Made by a program: the position numbers and the translations under genes
Origin: Gammaproteobacteria bacterium
GTDB lineage: Bacteria; Pseudomonadota; Gammaproteobacteria; Pseudomonadales; Pseudohongiellaceae
Direction: 5' to 3'
Assembly: GCA_003451715.1 (NCBI GenBank)
Contig: DMJN01000099.1
Span: 1-12,688 of the forward strand
DNA: 12,688 bases
Notes under the pieces: generated by a model
Told to the model about the DNA's origin: nothing
Database searches by the model: none
Seen by the model: the letters and a program-made list of their open reading frames with translations, nothing else
Shown: in pieces, positions 7,317-12,688 of the stretch
Numbering within the stretch: position 1 is the first letter of the stretch
Layout of the letters: every line of letters starts with the position of its first letter

Positions 7317-7345
7317 AAGTAGTTATAAAGCTGCTTTAACTACTT
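7317..7345 (-). terminator. possible hairpin terminator of the GST-like gene
   Basis: AAGTAGTTA (7317-7325) and TAACTACTT (7337-7345) form a perfect 9-bp stem spanning the minus-strand stop codon. The stem is AT-rich and no strong T-run follows on the minus strand, so terminator function is uncertain. Confidence 0.3.
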
Positions 7346-8392
7346 AATTAAGCGAGAGATATCTGTAGCATCCAGTACAGCGGCCAGAGGTGATTTCTGG
7401 TCTTCATCGATGTTTTGATACTCATTTCTGATCCATTTGAGGCACTTGGCCTGATAGGCAAAGGGATTCTGCTGCCAGACCCTGCCATCCAGGGTAGTCT
7501 CTACCCTGTCCGCGCCGGATTGCACCGCCTCAGCGTTGGCCAGGAGATAGGGCATATACACCTTGCCTACCTCTGACAGCAGCGCAATAAGGGTATCCGG
7601 CAACTCGTCAATGGCTAACCAGTCATTCTCCAGCAGCTCATAGCCAGAGAGATCTTCCATGACTTCCGTCCAGGCATAGACTCTGGGTGTCCTCTCTAGA
7701 ATCAACTGCTGGGGCGTGGGATCGAATAATGCCAGGCAGCTAAGCTGCCCATAGCTGGCAAAATCGCTAGCTGATGGCCTTTTTCCTAAGAGAAAAGGAA
7801 ATAAATTCAAGTGCTTGTCTAATAATTCTAAGAACCTTATGAAGCTTTGTTCAATGGTCTCCCTGGTGTGCTCGTTGGAGCCCACGTAGCGCAACCGGGA
7901 GATCTGCAAGTCAGCGATCTTCTTCCCCTGGGCGGCGATTTGCTCATCGGTCGCCGTGATATTGCGCCAACGGGGAAGCATCTGCGCTGCTTTGGCGATA
8001 TCTGCCGGATAACTCCAGCGGTAGTGAAACATCGCCTTGGTGAGCCATTCATCTGCATAATCTTCAAGCAGGTAGTCCAGGAAGGCCATGGCCGGACTGT
8101 CGGGAATGACCGATCGCCCTTCGAAGCTGAGCTCGAATTCGCGAATCAGGGGCGTAGAGTCGCATTCGGCGGTTTCATCGCCGTTATCATTCAGGTAGTA
8201 AAACGTCGGCAGCAGGGGCACTTTTGGTTCGGGTCTAGGCCGATAGCGCCCCGGTTCTACGGTAGTGGAATGCCGTGATCCCGGTAGTAGCCGATGGGCA
8301 ATGCGGCGGTAACGCAACAGCGCCAACATCTTGCGAGTATAAGGGGATCCCGGAACTCCCATCAATTCCAGTGGTTCTTTATACTTCACCAT
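7340..8392 (-). CDS. glutathione S-transferase family protein, long C-terminal domain
   Basis: This 350-residue protein has a thioredoxin-like GST N-domain. It shows LELMGVPGSPYTRKML (about 8-23) with Ser16/Pro17/Tyr18 near the usual catalytic position, the cis-Pro segment KVPLLP, and CDSTPLIREFE matching the glutathione gamma-Glu site (DST in place of the common ES). The all-helical C-domain includes LGKRPSASDFASYGQL, the N-capping box and hydrophobic-staple region of GSTs. A further 80-90 residues, including LDGRVWQQNPFAYQAKCLKWIR, extend past the normal 200-230-residue length. No signal peptide is seen, so it is probably cytoplasmic. The role could be conjugation, peroxide reduction or a non-catalytic one; substrate is unknown. 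Start 8392 is needed to keep the first beta strand, although its Shine-Dalgarno is poor. It is convergent with gor. Confidence 0.8.
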   Translation of the reverse strand: MVKYKEPLELMGVPGSPYTRKMLALLRYRRIAHRLLPGSRHSTTVEPGRYRPRPEPKVPLLPTFYYLNDNGDETAECDSTPLIREFELSFEGRSVIPDSPAMAFLDYLLEDYADEWLTKAMFHYRWSYPADIAKAAQMLPRWRNITATDEQIAAQGKKIADLQISRLRYVGSNEHTRETIEQSFIRFLELLDKHLNLFPFLLGKRPSASDFASYGQLSCLALFDPTPQQLILERTPRVYAWTEVMEDLSGYELLENDWLAIDELPDTLIALLSEVGKVYMPYLLANAEAVQSGADRVETTLDGRVWQQNPFAYQAKCLKWIRNEYQNIDEDQKSPLAAVLDATDISRLIK

Positions 8393-8486
8393 AATTAGAG
8401 AGTATTACTATTTGATATTAGGACTATAAATAGTGAGTGTGGGGCGGCTTCGTGAGACTGGTGAGCCGCCCTGCCCGCTGCGTAGG
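8393..8486. promoter_or_regulatory. short gap upstream of the GST-like gene
   Basis: These 94 bases separate two minus-strand genes. The half nearest the GST-like start is strongly AT-rich, with ACTAT/ATAGT dyads in a TATAAATAG context, and could hold its promoter. I could not fix -10 and -35 boxes. No clear terminator for the upstream gene is seen. Confidence 0.25.
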
Positions 8487-9497
8487 CTAAGGCCCCCCTT
8501 CCCGTTCCTGACGTTCCAGCTCCCTGGCTCCGGCCAGTATTCCGGCGAGGGCGTAATTTCCTTCATGACAGGCATACTCATACATCGACTCCCGGGCTGG
8601 GCGTGCGTTGAACATGAGTTCACCAGTAAAGGCTTGGCTGAAGATGGTTGAGTCCTCTACGGTGAAACTGTAGAGAATCTCGGAGTCTGAGACACGGCTG
8701 AATCTTTCTACGACCTGTAAATTCTCCGACGCACCTCGGAAACTCTGCTGGGGATTAAAGCCACGGGTCTCAACCACCAGGGTGTCGCCTTCCCAGCGAC
8801 CGACGGAATCTCCCATCCATTTCTTCATGCCAAGCTGGTGTGAGCTGTCATCGAGGCGGATTATGCGGGCATCATGGGCCATTTCTGCCAGGATCATGAC
8901 GTATTCATCGGTCTGCACGAACTGGTAATTATTGTTGTACATCACCGGCAACATGGGAGGTCCGGAATGGGATCCGAATGCCAGCAGGCAGCGCTCTGCC
9001 AACGGACGGCCTTCCGGACCGTCGGTGGGGCCGGGGCCATTGGGATCACGCCAGAATCGTGAGCGTGGATCGCCGGCATAGGGAATCTGCCCGTTGGGCG
9101 GATCGACAATGATGGAGGATCGAAACTCGCCATCGACCACCTGTATCTGCGTGCCGAGGTCCTTCCAGAATTCATTGTAGCCGTCATCGGTATTACCATC
9201 GTCACCGGCCTGGGCTCCCACCCCTGCGCCTCTGTCCGGGTCACTATCGGCAAATTCCGCATCCAGATATTCCTGGTGCCCGGCTTCCAGACGCTGCACC
9301 TGCTCACTGGTGAGAGCCTGAATCTCGGTAAATTCTCTCGAACGGGTCAGCGGTGTCAGGGTCTTATTCGTCCAGACTCCCTGTAGATCCGGTTTGCCAT
9401 TGGCGGTACGCGGAGTTTCCCAGTCCTGTGCCAGGCTGGTGGAACCCGTAATCAATAGGGCGATACTGCAAATCGTCGGCAGCCAGTTTTTAATCAT
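8487..9497 (-). CDS. exported protein of unknown function, PDLQGVW-type
   Basis: This 336-residue protein has a clear Sec signal peptide: KN, a hydrophobic core to about residue 20, and likely cleavage after SLA (residue 23). The mature part starts QDWETPRTANGKPDLQGVW. Later come RSSIIVDPPNGQIPY, RPLAERCLLAFG, AEMAHDARIIRLDDSSH, MGDSVGRWEGDTLVVETRGFN, ENLQVVERFSRVSD and YSFTVEDSTIFSQAFTGEL. I recognise this pattern from a widespread uncharacterised family of exported proteins in Acidobacteria and marine Gammaproteobacteria. The repeated GRWEGDTLVVET/VERF layout suggests beta-rich structure. It shows no catalytic signature I can name. AAGGGAG at 9506-9512, 8 bases before the ATG, is a strong Shine-Dalgarno and supports the start. 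It lies upstream of the GST-like gene on the same strand; linkage is uncertain. Confidence 0.8.
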   Translation of the reverse strand: MIKNWLPTICSIALLITGSTSLAQDWETPRTANGKPDLQGVWTNKTLTPLTRSREFTEIQALTSEQVQRLEAGHQEYLDAEFADSDPDRGAGVGAQAGDDGNTDDGYNEFWKDLGTQIQVVDGEFRSSIIVDPPNGQIPYAGDPRSRFWRDPNGPGPTDGPEGRPLAERCLLAFGSHSGPPMLPVMYNNNYQFVQTDEYVMILAEMAHDARIIRLDDSSHQLGMKKWMGDSVGRWEGDTLVVETRGFNPQQSFRGASENLQVVERFSRVSDSEILYSFTVEDSTIFSQAFTGELMFNARPARESMYEYACHEGNYALAGILAGARELERQEREGGP

Positions 9498-9522
9498 TTC
9501 TAATACTCCCTTACCCTTGCAT

Positions 9523-9540
9523 AAGCTAGTTAAGCTGGTT
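9523..9540. repeat. tandem 9-bp near-repeat
   Basis: AAGCTAGTT is followed directly by AAGCTGGTT, differing at one base. It lies 26 bases upstream of the exported-protein ATG, where an operator could sit. Confidence 0.45.
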
Positions 9541-9773
9541 TCTAGACGCTGTGCAGAAAATACGCAAACCAGGCTCTGTAAGCGTTCAAATTACTCCAAA
9601 GTGAGGGCCATGTAAAAGCTCAAGGGATCCAAATTCGGCTAATTTGGCGGTCCGGGCAAGCTATTCATTGCAACGCAACAATTTCGCCACCGGGGGTGCT
9701 GACCCGCATTGCGCTGTCAGCTTCGCGTGCACAGTAAAGTAACGCCCCTAAAAACCGACTACATAGGTGTTGA

Positions 9774-9803
9774 AAGGCCCTGCTGTGGCGCCTGCGGGGC
9801 TTT
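9774..9803. promoter_or_regulatory. GC-rich hairpin in the recombinase leader
   Basis: AAGGCCCTGC (9774-9783) pairs with GCGGGGCTTT (9794-9803) over 10 positions including two G-U wobbles, with a 10-base loop containing GGCGCC. It is followed by GCTTCGCTG with no proper T-run. It lies 60 bases before the recombinase start, so it could be an attenuator or a structured DNA site. Confidence 0.4.
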
Positions 9804-9828
9804 GCTTCGCTGCTGTTCAAAATGTAAA

Positions 9829-9840
9829 TCATCATGATGA
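9829..9840. promoter_or_regulatory. perfect 12-bp palindrome upstream of the recombinase
   Basis: TCATCATGATGA is an exact palindrome ending 23 bases before the recombinase ATG and 9 bases before its Shine-Dalgarno. This is a plausible position for an autoregulatory operator; no binding protein can be named. Confidence 0.4.
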
Positions 9841-9843
9841 CAA

Positions 9844-9859
9844 TATGTTAAGGAACATA
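9844..9859 (+). promoter_or_regulatory. recombinase Shine-Dalgarno inside a small hairpin
   Basis: TATGTT and AACATA are perfect 6-bp arms around the loop AAGG. The loop plus the next A forms the Shine-Dalgarno AAGGA, 9 bases before the ATG at 9864. The stem is AT-rich and probably weak as RNA. It could also be a DNA operator. Confidence 0.45.
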
Positions 9860-9863
9860 CTTA

Positions 9864-11066
9864 ATGTCAGGCATTAAGTCACCAATGGCTTTCTTCGATA
9901 CCCTGGAAGAGATGCCCAATCCCTTCAAACACCCCGTGCAATCCCTGACTCACCTGGTGGATGACTGCCCGGCCGACGCTCTCGGCGATTATCAGTACGC
10001 CAGCGAGTTTATCTACAGCTATCGGGGCAGCCCCGACACCTTCAGTACCTATCGACGGGAAATTGAGCACTTCTTGCACTGGTGCTGGCTGGTGGAAAAA
10101 AAGTCAGTGAGCCAAATAGTCAGGGAAGATATAGAGACTTATGTTGAATTCGCTAAACACCCGCCCGACAGCTGGATCGGACAGAAGAATGTGCCGCGTT
10201 TCCTTGCGGCTGCCGGTGAACGGATCCCCAATGCAGACTGGCGACCCTATGTATCCAGCAGCGCGGAATACGTGGCCTCTCAGGCTGCCCTACAGTCCTT
10301 GTTCAGTGTCCTCAGCAGCTTCTTTAACTTTCTGATCCAGGAGCATCATCTGGCGGCTAATCCAGTCTCCCAGATACGCCAGAAGAGCAAGTTTTTACGC
10401 AAGCACCAATCCCAGGGCAAGATCCGACGACTCTCTCCGCTACAGTGGGACTACGTCATTGAAGTGGCTGAGATGCTGGCCAACGAGCAGCCTGCGGTCC
10501 ATGAACGCACGCTGTTCATCATGAAGGCACTGTTCGCCATGTACCTGCGCATCTCAGAATTGGTGGAAACCATCCGCTGGCAGCCTCAGATGGGGCATTT
10601 CCAGCCCGATCAGGAGGGCGCCTGGTGGTTTGTCACCGTGGGCAAGGGCAACAAAGAGCGGGAAATCTCTGTGAGTGATGCCATGCTGGAAGCCCTGCAG
10701 CGCTATCGCCTGGCGCGGGGTTTATCGGCACTCCCCAGCCCGGGAGAGTCCACCCCTCTCATCCACAAGGCCAGAGGCAAAGGGGGCATTACCAGTACCC
10801 GACAGATTCGGGGCATTGTGCAGCAATGCTTTGACCGGGCAGCGCAGAAAATGGCCAAAGAAGGTTTTCAGGAGGATGCCGATCGGCTCGCCTCGGCGAC
10901 GGTTCACTGGCTCAGGCACACGGGTATTTCAGAGGACGTCAAACACCGGCCGCGGGAACATGTACGAGATGATGCCGGACACGGATCCAGTGCCATAACA
11001 GACCGCTATATCGATGTGGAACGGGCCGAGAGACATGCATCGGCCAGAAAAAAAATTATCCGCTGA
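9864..11066 (+). CDS. tyrosine recombinase / phage-integrase family
   Basis: This 400-residue site-specific recombinase cuts and rejoins DNA through a 3'-phosphotyrosine. The N-terminal SAM-like DNA-binding domain spans about residues 45-175 (FSTYRREIEHFLHWCW, then YVASQAALQSLFSVLSSFFNFLI). It is interrupted by a Trp-rich insert at about 98-130 (HPPDSWIGQ to ADWRPYV). The catalytic domain has Arg229 (YLRISELVE), Lys261 (VGKGNKERE), His348/Arg351 (HWLRHTG), His373 (GHGSSAITDRY) and nucleophile Tyr382, so all key residues are present and it is probably active. It is longer than XerC/XerD and has no dif-linked context. I see no integron-specific insert near the HxxR motif. The start is supported by AAGGA 9 bases upstream. 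No second recombinase or obvious cargo is visible. Confidence 0.9.
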   Translation: MSGIKSPMAFFDTLEEMPNPFKHPVQSLTHLVDDCPADALGDYQYASEFIYSYRGSPDTFSTYRREIEHFLHWCWLVEKKSVSQIVREDIETYVEFAKHPPDSWIGQKNVPRFLAAAGERIPNADWRPYVSSSAEYVASQAALQSLFSVLSSFFNFLIQEHHLAANPVSQIRQKSKFLRKHQSQGKIRRLSPLQWDYVIEVAEMLANEQPAVHERTLFIMKALFAMYLRISELVETIRWQPQMGHFQPDQEGAWWFVTVGKGNKEREISVSDAMLEALQRYRLARGLSALPSPGESTPLIHKARGKGGITSTRQIRGIVQQCFDRAAQKMAKEGFQEDADRLASATVHWLRHTGISEDVKHRPREHVRDDAGHGSSAITDRYIDVERAERHASARKKIIR

Positions 11067-11236
11067 CCATGCTGGCCGAGAACTGCAACGGTGATCTATA
11101 AAATGCAGAAAACTACTTCTCTCGGTCACAGAATTAGCTTAGTCTCTAGGTTACTTGTGAGCTTGCCTAACATCCAAACCAGGAATCAGCCGTTGTCCAT
11201 CATCACCGTTAATTGATATTCGCTTCACGGGGAACT
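11067..11236. other. recombinase-prc intergenic region
   Basis: This 170-base gap has no gene. Just after the recombinase stop are nested inverted repeats: CCGAGA (11076-11081) with TCTCGG (11120-11125), enclosing CTGCA (11083-11087) with TGCAG (11104-11108). They lack a T-tract and could be a transcript 3' hairpin or a recombinase-related site. The rest should hold the prc promoter, but no confident -35/-10 pair was found. Confidence 0.4.
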
Positions 11237-12688
11237 ATGCAGAACAATAATCAGTATTCAGATAGATTTAGAATGTTCAAATTTGCTGTATTGACCGCTT
11301 GTGCCTGCTTTGCTGGTAGCCTGCTGGCCCAGGATGAATTTTCCCGACTTAACACCATTCTCGATATCGATGCTCTCTACACGCCGCTGGAGAGTAAAGA
11401 GATTCACGGAGATACAGCGGTTAGCCTGCTAAGAGAATTACAAACCAAACATTATTCAGCCGTTGAGATCGATGATAATTTTTCATCGCTCGTATTCGAC
11501 AGCTACCTCGATCTTCTGGATGGCTCACATCTTTATTTTCTGAAAGAGGATATCGACAACTTGAGTTCATTCCGATACACCATCGATGACTCCCTGAAAG
11601 ACGGTAGTGTAGAAGCTGGGTTCGACATTTATAATTTGTATCACAAGCGAATCCTTGAGCGGTTGATCTTTGCGATCAACCGGGTCGAGAACAATATTCC
11701 CGAGATGGATTTCACTCAAGATGAATTCATCGACCTGGACCGCGAGGAAGCACCCTATGCCGCAACTGTCGAGGATCTGGATGAGATCTGGCGGCTGCGT
11801 ATGAAAAACAGTGTATTAAGTTTAAAGCTGGCTGGAGATAGCGAAGAAGAAATCGCAGAGAAACTTTCCGAACGCTACCGCAATCAACTCAACCAGATAC
11901 TCAAGACTAACGACCGGGATATTTTTCAGGCTTACCTGTCCACCGTTGCAAAAGCTGTCGATCCCCATACTGCTTATTTTTCACCCAGAGATTCGGAGAA
12001 TTTCAACATGGGGCTGTCGCTGTCATTAGAGGGTATTGGCGCTCAACTGCAGACGGAGGAAGAATACACGAAGATTGTAGAACTGATTAAAGGTGGTCCA
12101 GCTGACCGCGGTGATGAATTACAGGCCGGTGATCGCATCATCGGTATCGGACAGGGTGTGGATGGTGAGATACAGGATGTCGTCGGCATGCGCCTTGACG
12201 ATGTGGTCTCGCAAATACGCGGTGAGAAAGGCACCGTCGTCAGACTCAATGTCATACCGGTGGATGCATTGAGCGAAACCAGCGCTACGGTCGTGAGCAT
12301 CACCCGCGACACCGTGAAGCTGGAAGATCAATCCGCCAAGAAAGAAGTCATCGAATTGACGTATAACGACGACGACTACAAGATCGGCATCATCGACCTG
12401 TCCACATTTTATTTCGATTTTGAAGCGGCGGCGCGCGGCGAAGAAGATTTCAAGAGCTCAACTCGTGATGTGCGCATGTTGCTGGAAGAACTCAAGGAAG
12501 AAGCTGTCGATGCCGTCGTGGTCGACCTTAGAAACAATGGTGGCGGTAGCCTCAGCGAGGCAAACCAGCTGGTTGGCCTGTTTATCGAAACAGGTGCTAC
12601 TGTACAGATTCGTTATTCCGGAATCCGTAACGGTTTTACCCGATCGTTTGGCGACAACGATCCCGAAGTTGCTTATGCCGGCCCGCTG
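11237..12688 (+). CDS. prc: tail-specific (C-terminal processing) protease Prc, 3' truncated
   Basis: This is a periplasmic serine protease that degrades SsrA-tagged and other proteins with nonpolar C-termini and processes envelope proteins. The first 484 codons are present and the frame is open to the window end. A signal sequence (about residues 13-31, FAVLTACACFAGSLLA) is probably cleaved before QDE. The N-terminal helical domain follows, with VDPHTAYFSPRDSENFNMGLSLSLEGIGA leading into the PDZ domain from about residue 258 (GGPADRGDELQAGDRIIGIGQ). VVDLRNNGGGSL at about 428-439 begins the protease core. The catalytic Ser/Lys region lies beyond the window. ATG 11237 has GGGGA only 3 bases upstream; ATG 11273 (MFKFAVL) would give a compact signal peptide and is an alternative. 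Similarity to E. coli Prc is strong throughout. Confidence 0.94.
   Translation, partial: MQNNNQYSDRFRMFKFAVLTACACFAGSLLAQDEFSRLNTILDIDALYTPLESKEIHGDTAVSLLRELQTKHYSAVEIDDNFSSLVFDSYLDLLDGSHLYFLKEDIDNLSSFRYTIDDSLKDGSVEAGFDIYNLYHKRILERLIFAINRVENNIPEMDFTQDEFIDLDREEAPYAATVEDLDEIWRLRMKNSVLSLKLAGDSEEEIAEKLSERYRNQLNQILKTNDRDIFQAYLSTVAKAVDPHTAYFSPRDSENFNMGLSLSLEGIGAQLQTEEEYTKIVELIKGGPADRGDELQAGDRIIGIGQGVDGEIQDVVGMRLDDVVSQIRGEKGTVVRLNVIPVDALSETSATVVSITRDTVKLEDQSAKKEVIELTYNDDDYKIGIIDLSTFYFDFEAAARGEEDFKSSTRDVRMLLEELKEEAVDAVVVDLRNNGGGSLSEANQLVGLFIETGATVQIRYSGIRNGFTRSFGDNDPEVAYAGPL

Larger units (their letters stand above)
6996..7339. other. gor/GST intergenic region, no gene, several dyads
   Basis: No credible coding sequence lies in this 344-base gap between convergent genes. 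It holds an AT-rich stretch just after gor with an imperfect AACAAT...ATTGTT pairing, and a perfect 14-bp inverted repeat at 7089-7120. GCCCGCC (7159-7165) is complementary to GGCGGGC (7255-7261), with a shorter TACAC/GTGTA pair nested inside. A perfect 12-bp palindrome lies at 7268-7279, and a 9-bp-arm hairpin runs across the GST-like gene's stop codon at 7317-7345. This much self-complementarity suggests transcript ends or a structured RNA, but I recognise no RNA family. Confidence 0.5.
9498..9863. other. divergent leader between exported-protein gene and recombinase
   Basis: This 366-base gap holds no credible gene. On the left, next to the exported-protein gene, is a tandem 9-bp near-repeat AAGCTAGTT/AAGCTGGTT at 9523-9540. 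The middle and right part is self-complementary: GCTGAC...GTCAGC at 9698-9721, a GC-rich hairpin at 9774-9803, a perfect palindrome at 9829-9840 and a small hairpin around the recombinase Shine-Dalgarno at 9844-9859. It must contain divergent promoters. It could also hold recombinase binding sites, but I found no att-type direct repeat shared with the downstream flank. Confidence 0.45.

Noticed and set aside
9600..11236. Integron platform (intI with attI/attC)
   Set aside because: The recombinase lacks the integron-specific insert I would expect near the HxxR motif, and no attC-like core sites or cassette array were seen.
9498..11236. Flanking att direct repeats bounding a mobile element
   Set aside because: Only chance-level short matches such as ATCATCA were shared between the two flanks.
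1..12688. tRNA, rRNA or CRISPR array
   Set aside because: No cloverleaf-like conserved tRNA arms, rRNA segments or regularly spaced repeats were found by reading both strands.

Overview
The window looks like a chromosomal segment of a free-living gammaproteobacterium. The left end carries the fabF - mltG - tmk - holB - pilZ order typical of that class. The PilZ is the short, PilZ-proper type seen in Pseudomonas-like organisms. The right end carries a prc (tail-specific protease) gene that follows E. coli Prc closely. Base composition is moderate and genes are dense. I see no rRNA, tRNA, CRISPR array or complete insertion sequence.

Layout. Positions 1-3742 (+) are a housekeeping block: the 3' end of fabF, a 202-base gap where pabC would normally sit, then mltG, tmk, holB and pilZ in close order. 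Positions 3756-5529 (-) hold a two-gene unit: an AlkB-type 2-oxoglutarate dioxygenase, then a FAD oxidoreductase resembling L-2-hydroxyglutarate oxidase. Divergent from alkB, positions 5628-6995 (+) encode glutathione reductase from a TTG start. A 344-base intergenic region (6996-7339) with strong dyad symmetry separates gor from a convergent 350-residue glutathione S-transferase-like gene (7340-8392, -). Upstream of that, on the same strand, is a signal-peptide-bearing protein of unknown function (8487-9497). A 366-base structured leader (9498-9863) precedes a solitary tyrosine recombinase (9864-11066, +). The window ends inside prc (11237-12688, +, 3' truncated).

Functional reading. The left block joins fatty-acid elongation, peptidoglycan chain release, dTTP synthesis, the clamp loader and type IV pilus assembly; the grouping is historical rather than a pathway. 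The middle block has a stress and repair flavour. AlkB repairs alkylated bases using 2-oxoglutarate. The co-directional oxidase probably converts L-2-hydroxyglutarate, a competitive inhibitor of such dioxygenases, back to 2-oxoglutarate. Gor keeps glutathione reduced, and the GST-like protein could use it. This coupling is inference. The right part is accessory: a secreted orphan protein and a lone recombinase with no visible cargo.

I found no convincing wholly new system. The best leads are the alkB/L-2-hydroxyglutarate oxidase pairing, the structured leader of the solitary recombinase, and the perfect 14-bp inverted repeat between gor and the GST-like gene.
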